Below are positions 8,235-16,026 of a stretch of 64,000 nucleotides of DNA, in pieces; positions within the stretch are counted from its first letter, which is position 1; every line of letters begins with the position of its first letter. The notes beneath the pieces were generated by a model. The model ran no database searches. It saw only the letters and a program-made list of their open reading frames with translations, and was not told the DNA's origin. This stretch comes from Flavobacterium sp. UBA7680 (GTDB lineage Bacteria > Bacteroidota > Bacteroidia > Flavobacteriales > Flavobacteriaceae): assembly GCF_002482975.1 (NCBI RefSeq), contig NZ_DLHA01000028.1, positions 289,235 through 353,234 on the forward strand, in the 5' to 3' direction. The position numbers were made by a program, and so were the translations under genes.

Positions 8235-8801
8235 ATGAAAAATTTAAAGACAATTGCAATTGCATTATTCGTAGCAGCAGCTGGTATCTCAGTAAACGCA
8301 CAAACTAAAAAAATCGACGTAAAAGCGTCTACTATCAAATGGGTAGGTAAAAAAGTAACTGGAGAGCACTCTGGAACAGTAAACTTTAAAGAAGGAGCTG
8401 TAGTTTTCAAAGGAAAAAAATTAGTTGGAGGAAGCTTTACTGTTGATATGACTTCATTAACTTCTACAGATTTAACTGGAGAATACCAAGGTAAATTAAA
8501 CGGTCACTTAAAAGCTGAAGATTTCTTTGGAACTGATAAATTCCCAACTTCAAAATTAGTTTTCAAAACTATTGGTGCTAAATCAACTGACGTTTACACT
8601 GTAACTGCTGATTTAACTATTAAAGGGATCACAAAACCAGTAACTTTTGATATCACTGTAAGTGGAAACACTGCTACAACTGCATTTAAAGTTGACAGAA
8701 CTAAATATGATATTAAATACGGTTCTGGAAGTTTCTTCGAAGGTTTAGGAGACAAAACTATCAGCGACGAATTCGAATTAACAGTAGCTTTAAAATTCTA
8801 A
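8235..8801 (+). CDS. YceI family periplasmic lipid/polyisoprenoid-binding protein
   Basis: 188 residues. A signal peptide (MKNLKTIAIALFVAAAGISVNA) precedes a single YceI beta-barrel-like lipocalin domain, with KASTIKWVGKKVTGEHSGTV at the start and KGITKPVTFDITV in the second half. YceI proteins bind isoprenoid lipids in the periplasm. It is third in the MarR operon, 29 nt after the nitroreductase, and is followed by a strong terminator. Regulated co-expression with an oxidoreductase suggests a role with quinone-like lipids, but that is inference. Confidence 0.9.
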   Translation: MKNLKTIAIALFVAAAGISVNAQTKKIDVKASTIKWVGKKVTGEHSGTVNFKEGAVVFKGKKLVGGSFTVDMTSLTSTDLTGEYQGKLNGHLKAEDFFGTDKFPTSKLVFKTIGAKSTDVYTVTADLTIKGITKPVTFDITVSGNTATTAFKVDRTKYDIKYGSGSFFEGLGDKTISDEFELTVALKF

Positions 8802-8829
8802 TTTTAGGCTTCCCTAATTCATATATAAG

Positions 8830-8870
8830 AAAAACCCCAATAGTTGATTCTATTGGGGTTTTTCTTTTTT
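8830..8870 (+). terminator. Rho-independent terminator of the MarR operon
   Basis: Stem AAAAACCCCAATAG / CTATTGGGGTTTTT with a 6-nt loop, then a T-rich tail, 29 bases after the YceI stop. Confidence 0.9.
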
Positions 8871-8954
8871 ATTTCTTTTCAAAATGATAACATTCTTAAC
8901 GATAAAATAACGCTTTCATAATAACTATCCCCGTATTGATTAACATTCGGGCTC

Positions 8955-8962
8955 TAATTTTG
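8955..8962 (+). promoter_or_regulatory. Putative -7 promoter element of the beta-helix gene
   Basis: TAATTTTG matches TAnnTTTG, 41 bases before the ATG at 9004. Confidence 0.45.
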
Positions 8963-9003
8963 AGGAAATTAAAAATCCAAAACTAGAAATTAAAATTATA
9001 GTT

Positions 9004-10281
9004 ATGAAAACAAAAATACGTGTTATAATAATTACACTTCTAAGCACTTTTTTACTTCAAGCTCAACAACAAACAAAAGGAATAATCGGTACTAATAACT
9101 GGATGAACAATTGGACCAATTTTAATCCGGCAAAAATGGAATACAGCGAAGCGACCAACATAATTGCAGGAACAATTGATAAAGATACCAGATTAGTAAA
9201 ACGAAATACATATCAATTAGTAGGTATTGTTTACGTGACAAACAATGCAACTTTAACTATCGAACCCGGGACTGTAATACGAGGCGATGATAAAACCTGC
9301 GGAACTCTTGTTATTTCAAATGGTGCAAAAATTGTAGCCGAAGGTTTAGAAACAGATCCAATCATTTTTACTTCAAACAAAGAAATTGCAGACAGACGTC
9401 CAGGTGATTGGGGCGGAATTATCATTTTAGGAAAAGCGCCAATTAATTTTCTTGGCGGACTTCACACACTTCCTTTTACTTTAGATCCAATAATAAATCA
9501 TTATGGAGGTCAGGATGCCGAAGATAATTCAGGAATTTTAAAATATGTTCGAATAGAATTTGCCGGTAGAAAATTGAGCTCTGAAAAAGAACTTAACGGA
9601 CTTTCATTGGCTGGAGTTGGAAGGAAAACAATATTAAGCAATATCCAGATCAGTTTTTCAAACGACGATTCTTTTGAATGTTATGGCGGAGATTTGAATA
9701 TGAATAACCTAATTTCATACAGAACAACTGATGATGATTTCGATTTTACGCAAGGTGCGCAAATTAGCATCAGCAACAGTATTGCTATTCGTCATCCTTT
9801 TTCATCAGATATCTCTGGTTCAAGATGTTTTGAAGTCGATTCGTACGACAAGATTCAAAATACGGATATGAGTAAAAAAATGACAAAAATCACTGCAAGT
9901 AATATCACTTTAGTAAATCTTGAAGAAAATAACCAAGGTTTGGTTAGAGAATCTGTTCATATTAGAGAAAACACTTTTTTTAGTTTAACCAACAGTATTG
10001 TTTCTGGTTTTTCCCCTTTTGTTTTATTAGAAAGCAATATTGGAGATGGAAATGATAACTTATCAAAAATGAGTTTCAAAAACATAATTGTAAACAATTG
10101 CAATGGCGGAATTACAAGTGAATCATCTAGTTCTGATGTCACAATTCAAAATTATTACAACCCAAATTCTGGAATAGAATACTCAAAATACAAAAACAGT
10201 GAGTTGTTTACAATGCCAAATATTAAAGGAAATCCAGATTTTAGAGCAAATGTAAACAATACGATTGCGATTGGAAATTAA
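9004..10281 (+). CDS. Secreted right-handed beta-helix protein of unknown function
   Basis: 425 residues with an N-terminal signal peptide (about residues 1-20, ending LLQAQ). The body resembles a Bacteroidota/Alteromonas family of parallel beta-helix surface proteins: YQLVGIVYVTNNATLTIEPG at about residues 70-89, followed by GTLVISNGAKIVAEG, GDWGGIIILGKAPIN, then repeated short strand patterns with Asn/Ser turns. No type IX C-terminal signal and no lipobox are visible, so the location is periplasm or outside. Homologues often sit near TonB receptors, but none is adjacent here. It is monocistronic, ahead of the trp leader. I cannot name a function. Confidence 0.75.
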   Translation: MKTKIRVIIITLLSTFLLQAQQQTKGIIGTNNWMNNWTNFNPAKMEYSEATNIIAGTIDKDTRLVKRNTYQLVGIVYVTNNATLTIEPGTVIRGDDKTCGTLVISNGAKIVAEGLETDPIIFTSNKEIADRRPGDWGGIIILGKAPINFLGGLHTLPFTLDPIINHYGGQDAEDNSGILKYVRIEFAGRKLSSEKELNGLSLAGVGRKTILSNIQISFSNDDSFECYGGDLNMNNLISYRTTDDDFDFTQGAQISISNSIAIRHPFSSDISGSRCFEVDSYDKIQNTDMSKKMTKITASNITLVNLEENNQGLVRESVHIRENTFFSLTNSIVSGFSPFVLLESNIGDGNDNLSKMSFKNIIVNNCNGGITSESSSSDVTIQNYYNPNSGIEYSKYKNSELFTMPNIKGNPDFRANVNNTIAIGN

Positions 10282-10378
10282 GGCCTTAAGCAGGTTTTAG
10301 AATTTAAAATTTAACAAATTTCGAAAATTAGAAAAGTTTTTTTTGAAATTTTATGTATTCTAATTCAAATTACATTTA

Positions 10379-10386
10379 TATCTTTG
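10379..10386 (+). promoter_or_regulatory. Putative -7 promoter element of the trp operon
   Basis: TATCTTTG matches TAnnTTTG, 19 bases before the leader peptide ATG. The -33 box is not obvious. Confidence 0.55.
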
Positions 10387-10404
10387 TCACATCAAAATAA
10401 AGAA

Positions 10405-10461
10405 ATGAAAACATTAATAAACAATACTTGGTGGTGGAACAATTTACGTCAAACGTCGTGA
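10405..10461 (+). CDS. trpL: Trp operon leader peptide (18 residues, three tandem Trp)
   Basis: An 18-codon ORF, MKTLINNTWWWNNLRQTS, has three consecutive TGG codons at 10429-10437. It sits between a -7 promoter box and an intrinsic terminator ahead of trpE. This is a classic attenuation leader: low charged tRNA-Trp would stall the ribosome at the Trp codons. It matches my memory of the Bacteroid-trp RNA motif described upstream of Bacteroidota trp operons. The stop codon TGA lies within the sequence able to pair with the terminator. Confidence 0.88.
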   Translation: MKTLINNTWWWNNLRQTS

Positions 10462-10518
10462 ACTAAGCTTCCTATGGTATTTTCAAAACTATAAACAAAA
10501 AGGGCTTGTCATCACGAC
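10455..10518 (+). promoter_or_regulatory. Candidate antiterminator pairing of the trp attenuator
   Basis: GTCGTGA (10455-10461, containing the leader stop codon) is complementary to TCACGAC (10512-10518), which covers the loop and 3' arm start of the terminator. A ribosome stalled at the Trp codons leaves 10455-10461 free to pair and disrupt the terminator. A ribosome reaching the stop codon masks it. Confidence 0.6.
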
Positions 10519-10533
10519 AAGCCTTTTTTTTTT
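10502..10533 (+). terminator. Trp attenuator terminator
   Basis: Stem GGCTTGTC / GACAAGCC with loop ATCAC, followed by a run of ten T. It lies between the leader peptide and trpE. No other gene is seen in the 300-nt gap. Confidence 0.9.
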
Positions 10534-10581
10534 GGTCGAAACTTTAGCAGAAAAATATTAAAAACTAAAAAACAACATACT

Positions 10582-11982
10582 TTGAAACCTTTTATACTCA
10601 ACACACATTACAAACAAATCTTGGCAGACACCATTACGCCGGTTAGTATATATTTTAAAATAAGAGATAAATTTCCAAATAGTTTATTATTAGAAAGTAG
10701 TGATTATCACGGAAATGACAACAGTTTCTCTTACGTTTGCTGCAACCCGATTGCAACGATTAAGATTGAAAACGAAACGATTTCAAAAACTTTCCCTGAC
10801 GGAACTTCGGAACAGACTAAAATTGATGCTTCAACAAATATTCCGGAAGTAATTCAGGAATTCTCAAGCCAATTTCAATCGGAGAAAAACGATTTTAAAT
10901 TCATCAATAACGGATTATTCGGATACATTTCTTACGATGCAGTTCGTTATTTTGAAAAAGTTTCAATTGCTAAAAAAGACAATGCAACTTCAATTCCAGA
11001 TGTTTTTTATGCCGTTTATCAAAACATCATCGCCATCAATCACTTTAAAAATGAAGCATACATTTTCTGCCACAGCGTTGATGGAACAAACAACATTGCT
11101 GAAATTGAACAATTACTTCAGTCTAGAAATATTGCTTCATACAAATTTTCAAAAGAAGGCGAAGGTTTCTCTAATTTAACCGACGAAGAATTCAAGCACA
11201 ATGTAGCTTTAGCAAAAAAACACTGTTTCCGTGGAGACGTTTTTCAGTTAGTTTTATCTCGTCGTTTTACACAAGGTTTTAAAGGTGACGAATTTAATGT
11301 TTACAGAGCCTTAAGAAGCATCAATCCATCTCCTTACCTATTCTTTTTTGATTATGGAGATTTCAAAATATTTGGGTCTTCGCCCGAAGCACAAATTATC
11401 GTAAAAAACAGAAAAGCCGAAATTCACCCCATCGCAGGAACTTTCAAAAGAACTGGAAATGACGAACGTGATGCGCTTTTAGCCAAGGAACTTTCTGAAG
11501 ATAAAAAAGAAAACAGTGAACATGTAATGCTTGTCGATTTGGCAAGAAACGATTTAAGCAGAAATGGTCACGATGTAAATGTGGAGAAATACAGAGAAGT
11601 TCAGTTTTTCTCGCACGTAATTCACTTGGTTTCTAAAGTAACAGGGCATTTACATGAAAAAGCTACCACTATGCAGGTTGTTGCCGATACTTTCCCAGCC
11701 GGAACTTTAAGCGGCGCACCAAAACACAGAGCCATGCAATTGATTGAAGATTACGAAAAAACAAATCGTAATTTCTACGGAGGCGCAATTGGTTTCATGG
11801 ATTTTAACGGAAACTTTAACCATGCGATTATGATTCGAACTTTCCTTAGTAAAAACCATCAATTGCATTGTCAGGCCGGCGCCGGAATCGTAGCAAGTTC
11901 TGACGAAGAAAGCGAGATGCAGGAAGTGTATAATAAATTAAGAGCATTGAATACAGCGCTTGAAATGGCGGAGAAGATATAG
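10582..11982 (+). CDS. trpE: Anthranilate synthase component I
   Basis: 466 residues, starting at a TTG codon (10582); no upstream in-frame ATG fits. The chorismate-binding C-terminal half carries HPIAGTFKRTGNDERDALLA, HVMLVDLARNDLSR and FPAGTLSGAPKHRAM, all signatures of TrpE/PabB. The operon context and Trp attenuator favour TrpE. It converts chorismate to anthranilate together with the TrpG amidotransferase, whose gene is one gene downstream. The non-ATG start may keep expression modest. Confidence 0.95.
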   Translation: MKPFILNTHYKQILADTITPVSIYFKIRDKFPNSLLLESSDYHGNDNSFSYVCCNPIATIKIENETISKTFPDGTSEQTKIDASTNIPEVIQEFSSQFQSEKNDFKFINNGLFGYISYDAVRYFEKVSIAKKDNATSIPDVFYAVYQNIIAINHFKNEAYIFCHSVDGTNNIAEIEQLLQSRNIASYKFSKEGEGFSNLTDEEFKHNVALAKKHCFRGDVFQLVLSRRFTQGFKGDEFNVYRALRSINPSPYLFFFDYGDFKIFGSSPEAQIIVKNRKAEIHPIAGTFKRTGNDERDALLAKELSEDKKENSEHVMLVDLARNDLSRNGHDVNVEKYREVQFFSHVIHLVSKVTGHLHEKATTMQVVADTFPAGTLSGAPKHRAMQLIEDYEKTNRNFYGGAIGFMDFNGNFNHAIMIRTFLSKNHQLHCQAGAGIVASSDEESEMQEVYNKLRALNTALEMAEKI

Positions 11983-12030
11983 ATTTTCAGTCGCAGTTTT
12001 CAGTCACAATGACACAGAATGATCAGCGAT

Positions 12031-12124
12031 GTCTCCCGAGGTTGAAACCTCGGGCAATGTTTGAAAAGCAAACTATAAAAGGAATACTATATAAACATAG
12101 CCAACGGTTTCAACCGTTGGAGAC
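12031..12124. repeat. Paired hairpin repeat, family F2 copy 2
   Basis: Two 32-nt units in inverted orientation: unit 3 at 12031-12062 (hairpin 12035-12054) and unit 4 at 12093-12124 (hairpin 12101-12120). Both share the AAACAT-GCC head, the central GGTTTCAACC and a GGAGAC tail with copy 1, but the stem bases differ and compensate (CGAGG/CCTCG; AACGG/CCGTT). The two units face the opposite way to copy 1. It lies inside the trp operon, between trpE and the lipoprotein gene. Confidence 0.88.
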
Positions 12125-12179
12125 AAAGATTGGTAAAACCTAAAACAATTAACAAACAAAGAATAAAACCATAAAAACC

Positions 12180-12623
12180 ATGAAAAAAGCATTATCAATT
12201 TTAGTTTTAATCATTACCATAATTTCATGTAATTCGGAAAAAAAAGAGAATCCAATTAAAGGAACCTGGCGTCTGATATCAGCAGAAACGACAGAAAAAG
12301 ATTCAACGTTCTCGACTTTCAATCCAAAAACAAAAATGATTAAAATTATAAATGATACACATTTTGCTTTTTTCAATCATGATTTAAATAATGGCAAAGA
12401 TTCAACAAATGCAGTATTCTTTGGCGGAGGCGGAAAATACACTTTAAAGGATAGTGTTTATACAGAGAATTTGGAGTATTTCAATAACCGTCAATGGGAA
12501 AATGGAAAATTTGAGTTTGTAGTAAAAATCAAAAACGACACTTTAACTCAAAAAGGAGTTGAAAAAGTAGAAAAATTAGGAATCGATAGAATTATTACTG
12601 AAAAGTACGTTCGAGAAAAATAA
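12180..12623 (+). CDS. Lipocalin-like lipoprotein inserted in the trp operon
   Basis: 147 residues. A type II signal peptide ends in TIISC, giving a lipid-anchored Cys at about residue 19. The mature part starts KGTWRLISAE, typical of small lipocalin-like/DUF4488-type Bacteroidota lipoproteins that form a beta-barrel, and ends with DRIITEKYVREK. The first ATG after the repeat gives the signal peptide directly. It separates trpE from trpG and has no evident role in tryptophan synthesis; ligand unknown. Confidence 0.72.
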   Translation: MKKALSILVLIITIISCNSEKKENPIKGTWRLISAETTEKDSTFSTFNPKTKMIKIINDTHFAFFNHDLNNGKDSTNAVFFGGGGKYTLKDSVYTENLEYFNNRQWENGKFEFVVKIKNDTLTQKGVEKVEKLGIDRIITEKYVREK

Positions 12624-12647
12624 AAGAAAATTTAGTTTCAGGTTTTC

Positions 12648-12706
12648 TTTGTTTCAAGTTTCAAGTTGTTGAAACGTGAAAACTGAAACCTGAAACTTGA
12701 AACAAA
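12648..12706. repeat. Inverted repeat, family F13
   Basis: Perfect 16-nt arms (12648-12663, TTTGTTTCAAGTTTCA; 12691-12706) lie just before trpG. An in-frame TTG at 12697 falls in this repeat and is not a real start. Confidence 0.85.
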
Positions 12707-12714
12707 AACACACA

Positions 12715-13281
12715 ATGAAAAAAATATTAGTTATAGACAATTACGATAGTTTCACTTATAATTTAGTACACTATCTGGAAGATTTAAACTGCGAAGTAAC
12801 GGTTTACAGAAATGACGAATTCGAAATAGACGAAATCGCTTCTTTCGATAAAATATTACTTTCTCCAGGCCCTGGAATTCCTGATGAAGCAGGTTTATTA
12901 AAAGCTGTTATCGAAAAATATGCACCAACAAAAAGCATTCTTGGCGTTTGTTTAGGACAGCAAGCAATTGGGGAAGTTTTTGGCGGAACACTTTCTAACC
13001 TTGATAAAGTTTATCACGGCGTTTCGACAAATGTAAAAACAGTCGTTTCAGACGAAACTTTATTTGAAGGTCTAGGAAACGAATTCGAAGTTGGAAGATA
13101 TCATTCGTGGGTTGTAGACAGCAATTTACCTGAAGTTTTGGAAGCAACTTCAATTGACGAAAACGGACAGATTATGTCATTAAGACACAAAAAATTTGAT
13201 GTAAGAGGCGTTCAGTTTCACCCTGAAAGTGTTTTAACTCCAAAAGGAAAAAGGATTTTAGAGAATTGGATTAAGAGTTGA
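12715..13281 (+). CDS. trpG: Anthranilate synthase component II, glutamine amidotransferase
   Basis: 188 residues from the ATG at 12715; six in-frame codons further upstream come from the repeat. Class I glutamine amidotransferase motifs are clear: IDNYDSFTYNLVHYL at the N-terminus, LSPGPGIP, the nucleophile loop GVCLGQQAIGE (Cys about residue 79) and the His/Glu pair in FHPESVLT. It supplies ammonia from glutamine to TrpE. In some Bacteroidota one such subunit also serves PabB, which cannot be excluded. Repeats of the same family flank it on both sides. Confidence 0.94.
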   Translation: MKKILVIDNYDSFTYNLVHYLEDLNCEVTVYRNDEFEIDEIASFDKILLSPGPGIPDEAGLLKAVIEKYAPTKSILGVCLGQQAIGEVFGGTLSNLDKVYHGVSTNVKTVVSDETLFEGLGNEFEVGRYHSWVVDSNLPEVLEATSIDENGQIMSLRHKKFDVRGVQFHPESVLTPKGKRILENWIKS

Positions 13282-13282
13282 T

Positions 13283-13343
13283 TTTTGTTTCAAGTTTCAC
13301 GTTTCAGGTTGTTGGAACGTGAAACTTGAAACCTGAAACAAAA
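13283..13343. repeat. Inverted repeat, family F13 (second copy)
   Basis: Arms GTTTCAAGTTTCACGTT (13287-13303) and AACGTGAAACTTGAAAC (13316-13332) pair perfectly, with looser pairing outside. It is the same word family as the repeat at 12648-12706, on the other side of trpG. Confidence 0.83.
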
Positions 13344-13344
13344 C

Positions 13345-13380
13345 CTTAGCATCTCAGAACCTTAGCAACTTAGAATCTTA
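13345..13380 (+). repeat. Octamer quartet, CTTAG family (F14)
   Basis: Exactly four 8-nt units in phase (CTTAGCAT, CTCAGAAC, CTTAGCAA, CTTAGAAT), then CTTA. It ends 8 nt before trpD. Six other quartets of this CTTAG family, in either orientation, are seen in the window. Confidence 0.85.
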
Positions 13381-13388
13381 AAAAAAAA

Positions 13389-14381
13389 ATGAAAACTATA
13401 TTAAACAAATTAATCAATCACGAAGTGCTTTCTAAAGAAGAAGCAAAAGACGTTTTGATTAATATATCAACAGGTCAATACAATCCGAGTCAGATTTCGG
13501 CATTTTTGACCGTATTTATGATGCGAAGCATTACGATCGATGAACTTTCGGGATTTCGTGAAGCTTTATTAGAATTATGTGTTCGCGTTGATTTATCAGC
13601 GTACAATACAATCGATTTATGCGGAACAGGCGGTGACGGAAAAGACACTTTCAATATCTCGACTTTAGCTTCTTTTATTTCAGCTGGAGCTGGAATTAAA
13701 GTTGCCAAACACGGAAATTACGGAGTTTCTTCTATTTCTGGATCGAGTAACGTAATGGAAAAAATGGGAATTAAATTCAGTAATGATCCTTCGTTTTTAG
13801 AAAAATGTATCGACAAAGCCGGAATTTGTGTTTTGCACGCTCCCCTATTTCACCCGGCTATGAAAAATGTTGGGCCAATCCGTAAAGAATTAGCGGTAAA
13901 AACCTTCTTTAATATGCTAGGTCCAATGGTAAATCCATCATTTCCACAAAATCAATTGGTTGGAGTTTTCAATCTTGAATTAGCCAGAATGTATGCTTAT
14001 TTATATCAAAATACCGATATCAATTTCACCATTTTACATTCGCTTGACGGATATGACGAAATCTCTTTAACAGGTCCAACCAAAACGATAACATCACACA
14101 TGGAAGGAATGTTGAAACCAGAAGATTTTGGTGTTAGACTTTTATCCCAAACCGAAATTGAAGGCGGAAAAACCATCGAAGAATCGGCAGAGATATTTAC
14201 GAATATCATTTCTGGAAAAGGAAACGAAGCACAGAATAATGTCGTTTGTGCCAATGCTGCAATGGCAATTGCAACGGTTACAAAATGTTCTCCGCTTGAA
14301 GGATTTGAACTGGCAAAAGAAAGTTTATTGTCTGGAAAAGGATTAAAAGCATTGCAGACATTACAGGAATTAAGTAAATAA
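13389..14381 (+). CDS. trpD: Anthranilate phosphoribosyltransferase
   Basis: 330 residues. The PRPP-binding glycine-rich loop is LCGTGGDGKDTFNIST (about residues 77-92), followed by KHGNYGVSS and HPAMKNVGPIRKELAVKTFFNMLGP, all canonical. It transfers the phosphoribosyl group from PRPP to anthranilate. It is monofunctional, not fused to TrpG. It is followed by a repeat arm and trpC. Confidence 0.96.
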   Translation: MKTILNKLINHEVLSKEEAKDVLINISTGQYNPSQISAFLTVFMMRSITIDELSGFREALLELCVRVDLSAYNTIDLCGTGGDGKDTFNISTLASFISAGAGIKVAKHGNYGVSSISGSSNVMEKMGIKFSNDPSFLEKCIDKAGICVLHAPLFHPAMKNVGPIRKELAVKTFFNMLGPMVNPSFPQNQLVGVFNLELARMYAYLYQNTDINFTILHSLDGYDEISLTGPTKTITSHMEGMLKPEDFGVRLLSQTEIEGGKTIEESAEIFTNIISGKGNEAQNNVVCANAAMAIATVTKCSPLEGFELAKESLLSGKGLKALQTLQELSK

Positions 14382-14415
14382 AAAACAAACACAAATTTCA
14401 CGAATTAGCACTAAT

Positions 14416-14445
14416 AAATTTGCGTCTTTGTGACTTTGTGGCAAA
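14416..14445. repeat. Left inverted repeat flanking trpC (family F11)
   Basis: This 30-nt sequence, starting AAATTTGCG and ending TGTGGCAAA, is the reverse complement of 15244-15273 at 29 of 30 positions. The pair brackets trpC. Confidence 0.85.
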
Positions 14446-14454
14446 ACAACAACA

Positions 14455-15240
14455 ATGAACATTTTAGATAAAATAATATTTGATAAACAACGAGAAGTCG
14501 TTCTCAAGAAATCAATCATTCCGGTTTCTCAATTGGAAGCTTCTGTATTTTTTGGAAAAGAAACGATTTCATTAAGCCAGAAATTAAAAGCAAGTTCGAC
14601 TGGAATTATTGCAGAACACAAACGTCGTTCTCCTTCAAAATCAGTTATTAATCACAATTTTACAGTTGAAGAAGTGGTAAAAGGTTATGAAAATGCCGGA
14701 GCTTGCGGAATCTCGGTTTTAACGGATGGAAAATATTTTGGAGGATCTTTAGACGATTTACTTTTAGCAAGAGCAAGCGTAAATATTCCGCTTTTGCGAA
14801 AAGAATTTATTGTCGATGAATACCAAATTTTAGAAGCAAAAGCACACGGAGCCGATTTGATTCTTTTAATCGCAGCAGTTTTAACTCGCGAAGAAATTAA
14901 ATCTTTATCTGAATTTGCAAAGAATTTAGGTTTAGAAGTTCTTTTAGAAGTTCACAATCAAGAAGAACTGGAAAAATCGATTATGCCGACTTTAGACATG
15001 ATTGGTGTAAACAACAGAAACCTAAAAACATTCGAAGTAAGTTTAGATTTCAGCAAACAATTAGCATCACAAATTCCAGATGATTTTGTAAAAGTTTCCG
15101 AAAGCGGAATTTCATCAATAGAAGCCATTCAGGAACTAAAACCTTACGGTTACAAAGGTTTCTTAATTGGAGAAAATTTCATGAAAACCGATAACGCCGG
15201 ACAAGCCGCAACAGAGTTCATCAGCAAGCTTGGCCTGTAA
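14455..15240 (+). CDS. trpC: Indole-3-glycerol phosphate synthase
   Basis: 261 residues, monofunctional TIM barrel. Catalytic segments are IIAEHKRRSPSKSVI (Lys about residue 53), LLRKEFIVDEYQI, LEVHNQEEL, GVNNRNLKTFEVS and VSESGI. It forms indole-3-glycerol phosphate from CdRP. It has its own separate gene, next to but not fused with trpF. Near-perfect 30-bp inverted repeats flank the gene. Confidence 0.96.
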   Translation: MNILDKIIFDKQREVVLKKSIIPVSQLEASVFFGKETISLSQKLKASSTGIIAEHKRRSPSKSVINHNFTVEEVVKGYENAGACGISVLTDGKYFGGSLDDLLLARASVNIPLLRKEFIVDEYQILEAKAHGADLILLIAAVLTREEIKSLSEFAKNLGLEVLLEVHNQEELEKSIMPTLDMIGVNNRNLKTFEVSLDFSKQLASQIPDDFVKVSESGISSIEAIQELKPYGYKGFLIGENFMKTDNAGQAATEFISKLGL

Positions 15241-15243
15241 AGG

Positions 15244-15370
15244 TTTGCCACAAAGTCACAAAGGCGCAAATTTAATTTGTGCTCGTTTATAAAAAAATAA
15301 ACTTAGTGTCTTAGAGCCTTCGTGGCAAAAAAACAAAAAAACTTAGTGTCTTAACGCCTTCGTGGCAAAA
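15244..15370. repeat. Right inverted repeat of trpC plus tandem direct 30-mers
   Basis: 15244-15273 pairs with 14416-14445. Two direct copies of a 30-mer starting ACTTAGTGTC and ending CGTGGCAAAA follow, at 15301-15330 and 15341-15370. They differ at two central positions. No ORF is seen in the 141-nt gap. Confidence 0.85.
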
Positions 15371-15381
15371 ATAAATATAAA

Positions 15382-16014
15382 ATGAAACTCAAAATATGCG
15401 GCATGAAATATCCCGAAAACATTCTCGAAGTAGGCGCACTCCTACCCGATTATATGGGATTTATTTTCTGGGAAAAATCCGCGCGATATTTTAACGGAAC
15501 CATTCCTGAACTTATAAAAACAATCAAAAAAGTGGGTGTTTTTGTAAATCAAACACAGGAAGAAATTCTGGAAAAAGTAACAAAATACAATTTGCAAGCC
15601 GTTCAGTTACACGGAAATGAAACAGTTGAATTTGTATCGGAACTAAAAAATAATTTGTCAAAAAAAATCGAAATCATTAAAGCATTTTCTGCCGATGAAA
15701 ATTTCGATTTTGAAGTGATAAAACTTTTCGAGCCAGTCTGCGATTATTTCCTGTTTGATACAAAAGGAAAACTACCAGGCGGCAACGGAACAACATTTGA
15801 CTGGACGATATTAAAAAAATACAATTCAGATAAACCCTTCTTTTTGAGCGGCGGAATCGGAATTAACGAATTAAAAGCCATTGAAGAAATTTCAAAAAGC
15901 AATTTACCCATATATGCTATCGATGTAAATAGTAAATTTGAAATCGAACCAGGGCTGAAAAACAGAAATTTATTTAGCAATTTCAAACGAAAATTTGATG
16001 TTGCCAACTTTTAA
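15382..16014 (+). CDS. trpF: Phosphoribosylanthranilate isomerase
   Basis: 210 residues. The N-terminal KLKICGMK contains the catalytic Cys. VGVFVNQ, LQAVQLHGNE and CDYFLFDTKGKLPGGNG carry the other barrel-top residues (Asp in LFDTK). FFLSGGIG and YAIDVNSKFE bind phosphate. It performs the Amadori rearrangement of PRA to CdRP. Ends 12 nt before trpB. Confidence 0.95.
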   Translation: MKLKICGMKYPENILEVGALLPDYMGFIFWEKSARYFNGTIPELIKTIKKVGVFVNQTQEEILEKVTKYNLQAVQLHGNETVEFVSELKNNLSKKIEIIKAFSADENFDFEVIKLFEPVCDYFLFDTKGKLPGGNGTTFDWTILKKYNSDKPFFLSGGIGINELKAIEEISKSNLPIYAIDVNSKFEIEPGLKNRNLFSNFKRKFDVANF

Positions 16015-16026
16015 ACTTTAAACAAA

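Noticed and set aside
12697..12714. Upstream TTG start for trpG
   Set aside because: The extra six codons lie in the F13 repeat; the normal TrpG N-terminus starts at the ATG at 12715.
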